Notes: a model not told the origin generated them from the sequence alone. Counted from the stretch's first letter, positions 22,374 to 32,872 are shown. The stretch is 64,000 nt of DNA from Panulirus ornatus (GCF_036320965.1 NC_092257.1:16823913-16887912), one strand, 5' to 3'. Numbers and translations: made by a program.

Positions 22374-25300
22374 TTCAATATTTATTCTTAATAATCTGTG
22401 TTATATAATGTTAATTAATTCATCACTTAAAGTATTAAATACCTGATATCATAAGTTTAGATGAGAGAAATATGATTTACAGGATTTTAACTCCTAATAC
22501 AACAGTGAGTAACATTCATACTAAATATGTATTAGCTAACAAGTGCTGAACACCTACTGCAAAAGTAGGTAAGATAATCAAAGTAACCACATATTTGCTT
22601 ATAACTGTTTAACATGTTTGTCATTTACTTATTCATACTAATTGAATATAAATTTTCATAAAATGTGTTAAGAAATCAAACTACAAAAACCTGAACAAAA
22701 CATAATCCTTATGAATATGGTACATGTTCAGAGTTGCATGTCAAGCAATTTACAATTAGCATCAAGCACATTAATGAATAACATTCATGCTAACTACATA
22801 TATGCTTACAAGCATTAAGCGCTTAATACATAAATCAGTGACATACTCTCATTACATATCTGCTTACAATTATTTAATATCTAATCAAGTAATCATTAGT
22901 ATTTAGATTTTGATACATGCAGCTTTCAAGTAGTATTAAAAAATGTAGCTACATAAATATATGAAACAAAACATAATGTATATGAATATACAGTAATACA
23001 TACTTAATTGAAATCAGTACTGCATGTCACGTAATATACAAATATAGCATAATAGACTATGTACATCACATATATGAAGACATGTTTCAGACTACATTTA
23101 AAAATGATCACACAAGGATGGCTAGTAGCTTTCTGTTATTTTCTACAGCAATTGGACTCAGCTGAGAACAAGGAACGCCTTATCAAGGAATATCAGGATC
23201 GTCTGCAGAGTAAGATTAATCCAAAGAATCTCCGCAAGTATGTGGAGGCCTTCCTCAAGTAAGTTTGTGTAATATTAATGTTTAGATGATATGGATCTTA
23301 ATGTAAAATAAGTTGATAATAAAACTGAAACTACCTGAAGGAGAAGATAAACCAAAGCAACTAGAGAGGGTAGTAAAATGAAAGCTAACTGTTAAAATTT
23401 TGAGAACAGTAATAATGTGAAGAGAAAATAGTGTTGTGGAATTTTTGTCAAAAGAAGTCGGAAGAAATGAAGAGAGTAATGTTGTCTGTGTTAGCAAACA
23501 TAAGCATGGGCATCAAGTTATATGAAACATAAGAGTGAATGTCACATGAGGTTAATAACATTAGACTAAGATGGAGAGGAGGTTTTCTATAAGGCCATGA
23601 GACTGTTAAGCATTTAGGAATCCTCTTTTTTATATAAGGTTGATATTAGGTTCAAATTGGATTTTCAATTCTGTATTAAATACATCCATTTCCCATCACA
23701 TATCAAAGCAGCCAGTGTTCAAAATTTCCATGCATCCTATTCCTTCCACATTCTGCATCCTCCTCTTTGGCCATTCTTTCAGTACTGTACAGACTTTGCT
23801 CATGAACACAGTACATATGATTTATGTTACCCTAAGTTACTCTTCTGAATCACCTTTTGAGGGTCTTCTGTAGCACTTAAAAAGCTAGCCATATCCATTG
23901 GCTGGAATCAAAGGTGAAGCTATGCAGTGATGTGTTTTTGTCCTTGTGAGGTGAGTGCAGGAAACTGAGGAGCAGATGTTCATAGTCTTCACTGGAATTT
24001 CCACTTAAACTAATGTTTACATTAGTGAAGAGATGGATGGTGTCTAGAACACAGACAAGAACATATAAATAGTACATGTCTGGGGAGTGTAGTTTCAAAT
24101 GAAAGAAGTGGAGTGAAGACTGAGATGGGGATGTGATTGTTTGTGCTTTTCAAATCATTACAGGGTTAATATGTTTTGTCACTGCTGTATTTACTTGGGG
24201 GGGGGAGTATATGTGATTATAGGTTGCTGAAATGTGAAGCAATGGTGAATTATGAAATGGTTTGGGTCATATGGGTTATGTGCTTTTTCAAAGAACTGGT
24301 CACCAAGTATAATGAGAATGGATTTTATTGAAAGAATTTTTCCTTTTTTTGCAGGGGCTGAAACTTTGCGAATGCTTAGCAACCACTGATTGTTTTGAGT
24401 GCTCTATTTTGTATTACAATAACTTTTGAAAGTGTGGATGACCAAGTGGGTGAGACTTATTTAGGATGGATTAGAGGATATGTTTGTAGAAGATTCCAAA
24501 CGATTCTTTTTCTTGTCCAAATCTGTTGTCATTAAGTAAGAGCATTTATGGCCTCTCTTTTGATGTTTGTTATGTGGAGAGTGAATGTCGTGTGTGTGCT
24601 GTATGTAATATACAGTACGCTTGGAATTTTGCTGAATGGGAGTGTAGCCATTTAGAGTTATGGGAGGGTAGAGGCAGGATTCATATCTGTTAAAGGTTAA
24701 GAGGTTGACAGTGAATCTCTATGAGGGTGTAGACATTTTGTTTTAAGCGAGCCACTGTAGGGATGTAGACATTTTGTTTTATGCACACCATTGTTTTAAC
24801 TGTGTGATGTGATGCTACATGTTTGCTGTTGGTTATGGTGTTAGGGTGCTTTGACGCGACTTGGAGGTCATCGGTATATAAGAGCACTCTTCACAGTAGT
24901 GCTGCATTTTTGCTGTTGGTTGTGTAGTGTTAGGGTGCTTTGATGTGACTGGGAGGTCATGTATGTATAAGAGGACTGTCACGCTCTATTCTGTAGGGGG
25001 TGTTAGTTGGCAAATGTGGTTTCAGGGCAGGCTGATCTTTCATCCCCAGTTGCTTGCTGAGGCTTTGGAGAGCATATAAAATGCTAATGTGATTTGCATA
25101 GACTTTGCAAAAGCATTTGAAAATTTTGACCTTGGTGTCAGCACAGAAAATTAGTAAGATGAAAATAGCCCAAAATATTGAAGCATGGATATACATTGTT
25201 TTTACTAAAAGACCACAACACACAGTTAAAACAATGCCATTTCCAGTGCCTCCATAGTAAAAATGATCAGTCCCTAAGGAACTGTCCTCATACCTTCTTA

Positions 25301-25937
25301 CATCTGACTATCATAAAATATGACTTACAGTAGCATAAAAAGGAAATATCATGCAGAAATTCTTCATTGGAGCAGCTAACTTTGTTTTAGTAAACCTAAA
25401 ATTCTATTTCACAGGCGGTCTGATCTGTCTGGGAAGCTGGAATCGAAGTTGAAAGTGGAGACCCTGTTGGTGACTGGTGCTAAGGCTTCTCATGTACACA
25501 CAGTCCACACCATGCACCAGCACTGCAATAAGCAGAAGGCATCACTCCTCAAAATTGATGATGTTGGAGATGTCCTTGCTGAATGTGTAAGTTTAGTGAC
25601 TGCATTATTTTCATTTTGATAATGAGGCTACTTTACCTTATGTCAAAAGATTTCTGACACCAAATGCTGCTTAACACATAGATTATTTTTGTATAATTAG
25701 ACCTATATCCTCTTTCAGCCAGAGAAGTTTGCCCAGTCTTTGCAGTTGTTCTGCAAGGGTCTTGGGGTATTGACCTCATTGCCCCTCAGCGGAGTTGACC
25801 GCCAACGAACTTTCAGTGGTTCATCAACTGATGATGAATCCCGTCCCCGACGTCAGCGAACAATGAGCATGGAAGAATATGACACACCTAACCTGCGACG
25901 TTTTTCCTTTTCCTCCACCCAAACTGCTGCCAACTAA
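8587..25937 (+). CDS. NDRG-family protein, 3' part of gene (four coding exons; 5' exons outside window)
   Basis: Joining 8587-8664, 23149-23258, 25415-25586 and 25719-25937 gives an uninterrupted 192-residue C-terminus. It reads IISWKLNSVGMHPTAEQYL at the start, then FGHQLDSAENKERLIKEY, NPKNLRKYVEAFLKRSDL and VETLLVTGAKASHVHTVH. These match the cap and last strands of N-myc downstream-regulated (NDRG) proteins, which have an alpha/beta-hydrolase fold but lack a working hydrolase triad. In animals they act in stress signalling, vesicle traffic and growth control. The last 60 or so residues form a polar tail with RQRTFS, RRQRTMS and RRFSF. Such motifs suit basophilic kinases, and NDRG proteins are known SGK/Akt substrates. 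All introns have GT-AG ends. Introns 1 and 3 are phase 0 and intron 2 is phase 2. Arthropods carry more than one NDRG paralogue (MESK2-like and ZK1073.1-like). The SMEEYDTPNLRR tail favours the latter, but I cannot be sure. The N-terminal half, about 200 residues in the family, must lie upstream of the window. Confidence 0.9.
8817..8896. repeat. (TA)n microsatellite
   Basis: About 75 bp of TA inside NDRG intron 1 of the window, 150 bp after the exon. Confidence 0.97.
8903..9188 (-). mobile_element. tail-SINE, inverted, with SINE-2-like 3' end
   Basis: The first 40 bp (ATCATACTTGATAGCCATTT then CCCGCGTCAGCGAGGTAGC) resemble the SINE-2 3' end. Beyond the core it switches to tail-SINE (ACCAGGAAACGGACAAATAA..CATCCATTCC..CACAGGAAACAGCTACC). 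Confidence 0.7.
9189..9425 (+). mobile_element. tail-SINE, head-to-head with the previous copy
   Basis: It starts GGGGGTAGCAATTGCTGTTT and CCTGTGGGGCAGGGTAGCGA, then GGAATGGATGAAGGCAAGCA, ends GTCATTCTTCATCTGTTTCC and TATGTATAATAACAATAAT. Confidence 0.75.
9470..10914. other. intronic DNA, nothing recognised
   Basis: AT-rich, with no coding or repeat signature I can name (part of the NDRG 14.5-kb intron). Confidence 0.4.
10915..11345 (-). mobile_element. LINE-E C-terminal fragment
   Basis: The minus-strand translation includes 'KKLDPLVLCPNTGSLSLFYR', 'YCFGFCS' and 'FLPYTSKLWDSLHPMSFP', matching the 'LSLFYRYYFG.CS.EL..C.P' and 'F.PYT..LWNSLP..VFP' blocks I know from a common decapod non-LTR RT protein. 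Stops break it. Confidence 0.65.
11346..12539. other. intronic DNA, nothing recognised
   Basis: No host exon and no clear mobile element found. Confidence 0.4.
12540..13295 (+). mobile_element. LINE-D relic (distant relative of LINE-A)
   Basis: Blocks 'LLQAGDAVFLVEKELDRILG', 'MQGRKLEI', 'MKRICGAKKSLERYMDESLL' (recovered across frames) and 'QKRWIGAMKELIRATNWGS' followed by 'VYRGT' follow the order RT motif C, linker and the 'ICG.KKS..ER.DESLL.W.GH' C-terminus. Reading frames are heavily decayed. Confidence 0.55.
13296..15719. other. intronic DNA, nothing recognised
   Basis: About 2.4 kb of AT-rich sequence with only short ORFs. A cryptic exon-like stretch near 13931-13990 was considered and rejected. 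Confidence 0.4.
15720..15795. repeat. AT-rich low-complexity tract
   Basis: TATATATATATATGTTTACT..TATTCATTTATTCAATTATT, nothing else seen. Confidence 0.6.
15796..15990 (+). repeat. dispersed repeat R1, copy 3
   Basis: CCAAGGCTGCACTACTTCC..AAGGAAAAGCAGACTCTTTT..GATGAGACTATACTTCG..ATGATACAGCC..TTTTCACT aligns with copies at 5225 and 6985. Confidence 0.5.
15998..16072 (-). mobile_element. SINE-2 5' fragment, inverted
   Basis: GCTCCCTCCCCTTTTAGTTG..GACACACTGGGAATACGTGG..TATTCTTTCTCCCC is the reversed 5' end of SINE-2, joined directly to a tail-SINE. Confidence 0.7.
16073..16265 (+). mobile_element. tail-SINE, left arm of a palindrome
   Basis: TGTGGGGTGGGGTAGTGCCA..GGAATGGATGAAGGCAAGCA..GGGCCATTCTTCATCTGTTT..TGCTCTCTTGCTGATGCAGG then AAGTATAATATAAT. 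Confidence 0.75.
16199..16452. repeat. near-perfect inverted repeat (palindrome), arms about 122 bp
   Basis: The left arm 16199-16320 and right arm 16331-16452 are reverse complements with about four mismatches by eye. The arms share private variants (TGCTCTCTTGCTG, ATACTATAATATATATT) that the other copies lack. The loop is about 10 bp (TCGCTGTCTT). Confidence 0.88.
16486..17050 (+). mobile_element. LINE-A copy B: 3' end with long 3' UTR
   Basis: It starts in GGGATATATGTGTCAGAGG (VSEVEG) and carries the C-terminal codons to about 16685. The long 3' UTR follows (GGTAAACCATGGAAAGTTTT, GGAAAGGGAGATGTGG, ACTGAGTGTGAACAAATGTG, GGAATGGATGAAGGCATCAA, GGTTGGGCCATTCTTTC). It is cut inside the UTR, where copy G begins. 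Confidence 0.85.
17051..18060 (+). mobile_element. LINE-A copy G: 5'-truncated RT, short 3' UTR
   Basis: An open frame to 17869 encodes [20 protein letters not shown] (catalytic pair) then [35 protein letters not shown] and the WFGHMERM C-terminus. The 3' UTR is short (AAAGCTGTGTAGGTATGTAT) and ends in the core, CAGCGGCAAAGTATAAAA and (TA)n. The frame is intact, so insertion is recent. RT motifs A and B are missing. Confidence 0.92.
18061..18135. repeat. (TA)n tail between LINE-A copies G and H
   Basis: Pure TA directly after the copy G 3' end and directly before the 5'-truncated copy H. Confidence 0.97.
18136..18980 (+). mobile_element. LINE-A copy H: C-terminal region and long 3' UTR
   Basis: It starts at [20 protein letters not shown], open to the stop at 18535. 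The long 3' UTR with GGGCCTGGATGTGGAAAGGG and ACTGAGTGTGAACGAATGGG follows, ending at the core, GACAGCGACAAAGCAAAAGC and (TA)n. Confidence 0.92.
19160..21560 (-). mobile_element. LINE-B relic, longest copy
   Basis: About 2.4 kb. On the minus strand, broken frames give RT-region blocks around 20350 and 20700, the 'F..DFKVTLKHPDTKAETTNM' RT motif C neighbourhood near 20100 and C-terminal blocks near 19500. Order agrees with the other LINE-B copies. Dense stops and frameshifts. Confidence 0.6.
22318..22374. repeat. (ATT)n-(TA)n-(TG)n compound microsatellite
   Basis: ATTATTATTATTA, then about 36 bp of TA, then about 15 bp of TG. Confidence 0.95.
22375..23148. other. intronic DNA, nothing recognised
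   Basis: AT-rich stretch ahead of the second NDRG exon. TTCATACTAA..GCTTACAA-like words recur loosely but no repeat unit could be set. Confidence 0.4.
23149..23258 (+). CDS. NDRG-family exon
   Basis: The exon follows TTCTACAG and ends at TTCCTCAA|GTAAGT. Its 110 nt encode QLDSAENKERLIKEYQDRLQ and then SKINPKNLRKYVEAFLK, with the last Lys codon split across the intron (AA|G). The NP.NL..Y..A pattern is diagnostic for NDRG proteins. It lies in a repeat-poor stretch. Confidence 0.9.
23870..24990 (-). mobile_element. LINE-B relic
   Basis: The minus strand around 24850-24890 reads LLYTDDLQVASKHPNTITNS, the RT motif C of LINE-B (YTDD). C-terminal blocks lie toward 23870. Internal duplication of about 88 bp near 24811-24970. 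Confidence 0.65.
25010..25330 (+). mobile_element. LINE-C RT fragment inside NDRG intron
   Basis: Broken frames give 'CGFRAG', 'CDLHRLCKSI' (the IDFAKAF motif A, frameshifted), 'IAQNIEAWIYIVFTKRPQHT' and 'SVPKELSSYL'. These line up with 'GFRAGRS..YLDFAKAFD..GK..NWI..FLTNR.Q.V..SGVPQG..L' of CR1-like RTs. Confidence 0.5.
25415..25586 (+). CDS. NDRG-family exon
   Basis: The exon starts after ATTTCACAG and ends at GAATGT|GTAAGT (172 nt). It encodes the central strand and turn VETLLVTGAKASHVHTVHTM, then KASLLKIDDVGDVLAEC. This corresponds to the 'P.L.VVGD.SP..D.VVECN..L....TTLLKM.DCG' region of vertebrate NDRGs. Confidence 0.92.
25719..25937 (+). CDS. NDRG-family last coding exon
   Basis: The acceptor is TCTTTCAG. 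Its 72 codons run from PEKFAQSLQLFCKGLG to the TAA at 25935-25937. The first third completes the fold (final helix). The rest is a low-complexity Ser/Arg tail with RQRTFSGSSTDDESRPRRQ, RTMSMEEYD and LRRFSFSS, likely disordered and phosphorylated. This length is ordinary for an NDRG tail. Confidence 0.92.
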   Translation, partial: PEKFAQSLQLFCKGLGVLTSLPLSGVDRQRTFSGSSTDDESRPRRQRTMSMEEYDTPNLRRFSFSSTQTAAN

Positions 25938-28060
25938 ATTGCCACTTCATCATCACAACATGCAGACATAGCTAGTCCACAGATGCAATCTACAGTAATG
26001 TTTAGATGGTCATAGCCTAAGTATTCATGAATTTATATTGGCTGATATTTTGATCATGCAGCTTTATAAAGCAGCCAATCCATTATCAAAAGATCATCAA
26101 GCACCTGAAAGCTAATCATTCAAGTGTTATATAGTTGAGACCATCATGCTCTGAAAACACAGCGAGGCCTTTTATTTTCCATTGAAAATGGTCAACCCCA
26201 GCACTTGCATATCCTCTTTCACAGCTGCAATTCATTCACTCTGTTTCTGTTTTTATCTCTCTCTCCTCTTTTTACTCAGAGAAAAAAAGGGGTGACCATT
26301 AGTGTGGAAGTGTAAGTTCTGCTTGGGGTACCTTAGTAAGAACCCTTGGAGGAACCAAGGTTTTCATACTGTCCCCACGGGTTTTAGAATGGCCACTGGT
26401 GATGATGAATCCAAATAATATAATTGCTGCCTGTACCACTTCCCAGGGATCATCATGGCTAGGGTAGTGTATTGTCTTGTTTATTGTAGTAGTGAGAGAT
26501 GTACAACTTATCCCAATCAGCTTATTGCAGTTGATTAGTTCAGTGTTTTGCACTTTGCTTACATACTGTTTAAGAAGATAAGCTTGAAGAACATTTGTTA
26601 ATGAGCCTCTGTAAAGCTCAATTAGGCTCTGATTTTTAATATGTATATATAAATATGATGGCAGTGTGATTGCTTGATGTGTCAGATAGTGAGCAAGTGC
26701 ACATACGTCAATTTTTCTCAAGAGCTATTTTCAATATGTCACTCTCCCACAGCTGGTGGGAGGGGCTAAAGGTGACAACCATATCATCTCTTGTTCTCAT
26801 CAATTCATTGTCACCCACAATTTTAACTAATGTTTGCTATAAATTTGATAATACCAACAGGAATGAACTTGGTTGTTTGGGATTTTATTTAGTTCAAAAT
26901 TAGGTATTTCTTATGCTCATATTTTGATGACAATAGGGTTATCAGAGTATTCTTTAGGGGTAGCAAGTATAGTATCTGGTGGATATTAGTAATATAGAGC
27001 ATTCCTGATTGGAATTTTTATTGTACTTTCAGTGACCCTCATTAAGTAATAAATAGGCACTGAACAAAATATGGATGCATTTAGAACAGGCTTAAAGGTG
27101 TGCGCAAGTCTGGTATAAAGTGAAATATCATTACGACCATAAGTCAGAAAAAGTAGATACACTGGTAACTGCCTGAAAGCAGACATTCCTTCTGACTACA
27201 GACCTAGTAGCTTACACCAACTGGTATTATCATTTTGGAGTTTTTCAGTAAGCTGACTGATGAAGAGCAAGACATATACAACTGCCAACCTTATGATACA
27301 TTGTGATTGCTTTAGAATTCTTGCCAGTGTGTTTACTGCATGACACTCATTGATACTTATGTTTATAATGTTCACAATTTGACACCAATCATATATATAT
27401 AGATATGAAAATCTATGATCACATTAAAAAAAAACATAAGATCTGATGTGTGTTTGCAGTTGTTTATCAACTGGCTTCTGATGTGGGATAGACACAGTAG
27501 AGAATATTTGCTCATCTGTCTATTTGGAAACACAGTGAAGACATTGATACTTTGTTTTGATAAGTTCTAAAGGTTTTTCTCAAAAAGATGGAAAGATTTT
27601 GCTTTCCTTTTGTTATCTAATGGGCTGCAGCTATATTACTACTTGGTTTCGAGATGGACAGAATGCTGTATTTTAATAACAATAAAACAAATAGTTGTTT
27701 TGGTTTTACATACAAATATTGTACATGTAACAGTCTGTAAATCCCACGTTTAGCAACTGGTTTGCCTAAACTAGAGGTTCAAAAAGTCTACCTATGAACT
27801 GTTGTTGCAAATCAACTCATACTTCAAGACACACATTCACCAGTTTTAATATTGCTGAAAAGGAAATTGCTTTAAATAATATTTTCTACAGTAGTAATGG
27901 ACTCACTTTCCCTTGTTTAGTTATTTTGTTACCTGATAAGTCATTTTCATGAAGGGTATGATACAATGATATTTACCATAATGTGTTTTGAATGAAAATG
28001 TACAATAATCACATGTAATACATATTAATACAATATTTTTATTAAAGTTTAATTTTTCTT
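25938..28060 (+). other. probable NDRG 3' UTR and downstream flank
   Basis: About 2.1 kb after the NDRG stop holds no long ORF and, unlike its surroundings, no recognisable LINE or SINE. That is typical of a long transcribed 3' UTR. An AATAAA lies at 27681-27686 and an ATTAAA-type signal near 28041. Either could end the transcript. The exact end is not visible from sequence. Confidence 0.4.
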
Positions 28061-28816
28061 TGGTGTTTAACCTTGAGAAAGTATAATTCCCTAAATGGCA
28101 AGCTTAATTTTATCCATGATTATTGATGGATGTTGTATGGAAGCATGTTGAACCCCTCAGGACTACAAACGGCACATGGAACACTCATACATTATATCAC
28201 ATAGGGGATAGTAATTAACAGCCTGTATAGCTTCACCTGTATAAAAAGATTTTCTCCATAAATATTGACAGTATTGGTCTCCTTGTGAACAACAGAATGA
28301 GACAATATGACTTTTCTGCTTTCCGTCTGTCTCGCAAGCATAAGGGATTCCCTAGAAATATTTGAGTCAATATTAAGCCTTGTATCCTCAACTTTTGTAG
28401 GGTAAGTAACAGCCCTTACTCACTCTTTGCAAATAACTATATTGTCCATAACCAATTCCAGTAAAATGAGGTTACCCTTTGATAATTAGCAACTGCCACC
28501 AGGGCTAACATTATCGACCTGTCCCCCAACAACCACTTGGAGCTCACATTTCTTTGGAATTCCAATATACTTCGACTTTCGTCATGTTACTCTGCTGTTT
28601 TCAGCAGCCAGCATTTGAGATCAATATCCTCTTCTGTTATCCACTCTCTACTTTCATTTGCTCTCATCTTTTGCCATTCTACCCTAATATTGCTACATAT
28701 CAACCTCTCTCCCAGGCTCCCTCATTTTAAACTAAGGATTCCCAGTCACCAGTCCTTTTTCAGCACAACTGCATGTTTACCATTAATTATATATATATTT
28801 ATATTTATTTATTTAT
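28061..28816. other. intergenic DNA between NDRG and repeats
   Basis: No ORF or repeat recognised until the LINE-A copy I tail at 28817. Confidence 0.4.
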
Positions 28817-29850
28817 TTTGCTTTGTCGCTGTCTCCCGCGTTAGCGAGGTAGCGCAAGGAAACAGACGAAAGAATAGCCCAACCCACCCACATACACATG
28901 TATATACATATATGTCCACACATGCAAATATACATACCTATACATCTCAACGTATACATATATATACACACACAGACATATACATATATACACATGTACA
29001 TAATTCATACTGTCTGTCTTTATTCATTCCCATCACCACCCTGCCACATATGAAATAACAACCCCCTCCCCCCTCATGTGCGCGAGGTAGCACTAGGAAA
29101 AGACAACAAAGGCCACATTCGTTCACACTCATTCTCTAGCTGTCGTGTAATAATGCACCGAAACCACAGCTCCCTTTCCACATCGAGGCCCCACAGAACT
29201 TTCCATGGTTTACCCCAGACGCTTCACATGCCCTGGTTCAATCCATTGACAGCACGTTGACCCCGGTATACCACATCATTCCAATTCACTCTATTCCTTG
29301 CACACCTTTCACCCTCCTGCATGTTTAGGCCCCAATCACTCAAAATCTTTTTCACTCTATCCTTCCACCTCCAATTTGGTCTCCCACTTCTCCTCGTTCC
29401 CTCCATCTCTGACACATGTATCCTTTGTCAATCTTTCCTCACTCATTCTCTCCATGTGCCCAAACCATTTCAAAACACCTTCTTCTGCTCTCTCAACCAC
29501 ACTCTTTTCATTACCACACATCTCTCTTACCCTATTATTACTTACTCGATCAAACCGCCTCACACCACATATTGTCCTCAAACATCTCATTTCCAGCACA
29601 TCCACCCTCCTGCGCACAACTCTATCCATAGCCCACGCCTCGCAACCATATAACATTGTTGGAATCACTATTCCTTCAAACATACCCATTTTTGCTTTCC
29701 GAGATAATGTTCTCAACTTCCACACATTCTTCAAGGCTCCCAGAATTTTCGCCCCCTTCCCCACCGTATGATTCACTTCTGCTTCCATGGTTCCATTCAC
29801 TGCTAAGTCCACTTCCAGATATCTAAAACACTTCTCTTCCTCTAATTTTT
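28817..29850 (-). mobile_element. LINE-A copy I: C-terminal region and long 3' UTR
   Basis: Open minus-strand frame 29357-29812 reads [53 protein letters not shown] frameshift follows. The 3' UTR runs leftward to the core and GACAAAGCAAAATAAATAAA. 5'-truncated at an AGAGGAAGAGAAGTGTTTTA position beside a SINE-2. Confidence 0.88.
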
Positions 29851-29851
29851 T

Positions 29852-30078
29852 TCCCTAGGGATAGGGAAGAAAGAATACTTCTCATATTCCCTGCGTGTTG
29901 TAGAAGGCAACTAAAAGGGATGGGAGTAGAGGACTGGAAATGCTCCCCTCCTGTTTTACTTTCCAAAAGAAGGAACTGAAAAGAGAGACAAGTGAGGATT
30001 TTTTCCTTTTAAGACTCAGTCCCCTGTTCTTGACACTACCTCACTAATGCGGGAAATGGCGAACATGTATGAAAAAAT
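29852..30078 (+). mobile_element. SINE-2, full length, diverged
   Basis: TCCCTAGGGATAGGGAAGAA..TTCCCTGCGTGTTGTAGAAG..GGACTGGAAATGCTCCCCTC..CACTACCTCACTAATGCGGG..GGCGAACATGTATGAAAAAA then TATATATATA. Confidence 0.82.
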
Positions 30079-30086
30079 ATATATAT

Positions 30087-31846
30087 ACATTGGCAGAATG
30101 TATGCATAGTGCTATTGTACAAAGACAAAGGGGATAAAGGTGAGTGTTCAAATTACAGAGGTATAAATTTGTTGAGTATTCCTGGGAAATTATATGGGAG
30201 GGTATTGACAGAGAGGGTGAAGGCATACACAGAGCATCAGACTGGGGAAGAGCAGTGTGATTTCAGAAGTGGTAGAGGATGTGTGGATCAGTTGTTTGCT
30301 TTGAAAAATGTTTGTGAGAAATACTTATAAAAACAAATGGATTTGTAATTAGCATTTATGGATCTGGAGAAGGCATATGATAAAGTTGATACAGATGCTC
30401 TGTGGAAGGTATTAAGAGTGTATGGTGTGGGAGGTAAATTGCTAGAAGCAGTGAAAAGTTTTTATCGAGAATGTAAGGCATGTGTATGAGTAGGAAAAGA
30501 GGAAAGTGATTGGTTCCCAGTGAATGTTGCTTTGTGGCAGGGGTGCGTGATGTCTCCATGGTTGTTTAATGTCTTTATGGATGGGGTTGTTAGGGAGGTG
30601 AATGCAAGAGTTTTGGAGCAAGGGGCAAGTATGCAGTCTGTTGTCGATGAGAGGGCTTGGGAAGTGAGTTAATTTTTGTTCACTGATGATACAGCGCTGG
30701 TGGCTGATTTGGGTGAGAAACTGCAGAAACTGGTGACTGAGTTTGGTAAAGTGTGTGAAAGAAGAAAGCTGAGAGTAAATGCGAATAAGAGCAAGGTTAT
30801 TTGGTTCAGCAGGGTTGGGGGACAAGTCAACTGGGAGGTAAGTTTGAATGGAGAAAAACTGGATGAAGTGAAGTGTTTTAGATATCTGGGAGTGGATTTA
30901 GCAACGGATGGAACCATGGAAGCGGAAGTGAGTTACAGGGTGGGGGAGGGGGCAAAGGTTCTGGAAGTGTTGAATTATGTGTGGAAGGAGAGAACATTAT
31001 CTCGGAGAGCAAAAATGGGTATGTTCGGAGGAACAATGTTTCCAACAATGTTATATGGTTGTGAAACGTGGGCTATATAGAGGGTTGTGCGGAGGAGGGT
31101 GGATATGTTGAAAATGAGATGTTTGAGGACAATATGTGGTGTGAGGTGGTTTGATCGAGTAAGTAATGAAAGGGTAAGAGAGATATGTGGTAATAAAAAG
31201 AGTGTAGTTGAGAGAGCAGAAGAGGGTGTATTGAAATGGTTTGGTCACATGGAGAGAATGAGAGAGGAAAGATTGACAAAGAGGATATATGTGTTAGAGG
31301 TGGAGGGAACGAGAAGTGGGAGACCAAATTGGAGGTGGAAGGATGGATTGAAAAAGATCTTGAGAGATCAAGGCCGAAACATACAGGAGGGTGACAAGCG
31401 TGCAAGGAATAGAGTGAATTGGAACAATGTGATATACTGGGGTCGATGTGCTGTCAATAGATTGAACCAGGGCATGTGAAGCATCTGGGGTAAACCATGG
31501 AAAGTTGTGTGGGGCCTAGATGTGGAATGGAAACTGTAGTTTCAGTGCATTACACATGACAGCTAAAGACTGAGTGTGAATGAATGTGGTCTTTATCGTC
31601 CTTTCCCAGTGCCACCTTGCGCATGTGCAGGGGGAGGGGGTGCCATTTCATGTGTGGCAACGTGGCAATGGGAATGGATGAAAGCAGCAAGTATGGATTT
31701 GTACATGTGTATGTATGTATATATCTGTGTATGTATATGTATGTATACATTGAAATATTTAGGTATGTATATAAGCGTGTGAGCGTATATGTATATATAT
31801 ATATGTATGTGGGTGGATTGGGCCATTCTTTCATCTGTTTCCTTTT
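30087..31846 (+). mobile_element. LINE-A copy J: RT with stops, long 3' UTR
   Basis: It starts in TTGGCAGAATGTATGCATAG and covers RT from '[20 protein letters not shown]' through 'GLRQGC'-equivalent, '[20 protein letters not shown]' (FADD replaced by FTDD) and '[13 protein letters not shown]' to about 31480. The long 3' UTR follows. In-frame stops at several sites (for example after KYL near 30328). An older copy than C-H. Confidence 0.88.
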
Positions 31847-31847
31847 T

Positions 31848-32620
31848 CTCCAACTTTTGGAGTATCTCTATGGAGTCTACCACCTACACCATATCATCCA
31901 CAAACCATAACTCATTCACCTTCCATGCCTCCCATACCCAGCATAAGATGTACTTGCCCCTCACTGTTTGACCCTAATATTCACCTCCCTTACCACCCTG
32001 TCCTTTAACAAATTAAACAGCCATAGTCCCATCATACATCCTTAACACAGACTCACCTTTGCTAGGAACCACTCACCTTCCTCCCTTCCTACTAATGTAC
32101 ATTCCTTGCTCCCCTGGCAAAAACTCATTCATTTAGTCTTTCTATTATGCAATTACATGTTCTTAGTAGCATTTGCAGGGCTTCTCTGTCATCTTATCAT
32201 TCACTTTCTGCAAATCTACAAATGTCACATACAATTCACCTTTCTCTAAGATTTTCTCAAATTCTTTAAAGTAGAAATCTGTTCCACACATCCCCACCTC
32301 TTGTAAAGCCACATTACTCTACTCCAGTCAGATATTGTGTGCACTGCACCACCTTCTCAATCACTACTCTCCCATACACCTTACCAGATATACTCTGTAA
32401 TTTGAACATTCAATTTTGTCCCCCTTGCCCTTATATAAGGGCACTATATTTGCATTCTGCCGGTCCTCAAGTAACTCACCTTGAGCCATAACGATGAATA
32501 GCCTGTCTAACTAATAAACTACAGTCACCCTCTTTTCCTAGAAACAACTGAAATCCCATCCTCTCCTGCTGCTTTGCCATACTTAATCTTACACAAGGCT
32601 TCATTACCACATAATAGTAA

Positions 32621-32698
<78 letters not shown>

Positions 32699-32870
32699 TT
32701 CCAAACACATCACATCTGCCACCCTATCACCTAACTTATTCAATGAATCCTTCAAAAATTCCAACTCATTTTCACCTTGTCTTTCCCTGCTTCCCTCACT
32801 CACTCTCATTTGTTCTCTTGTTCTCCTCACATGATTCACCTACATACTATTATTACATATCTATAATTCA
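31848..32870 (-). mobile_element. old LINE-A/D-related RT fragment
   Basis: The minus strand reads 'MNHVRRTREQMRVSEGSRER', 'LEFLKDSLNKLGDRVADVMC', then 'KYGKAAGEDGISVV' and, toward the left, blocks like 'VVREVN' and 'VDSIEILQKLEK'. This is the linker and RT of a relative of LINE-A, interrupted by (CT)n. Copy J abuts its 3' side. Confidence 0.6.
32620..32695. repeat. (CT)n microsatellite
   Basis: About 75 bp of pure CT within the older RT fragment. Confidence 0.97.
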
Positions 32871-32872
<2 letters not shown>

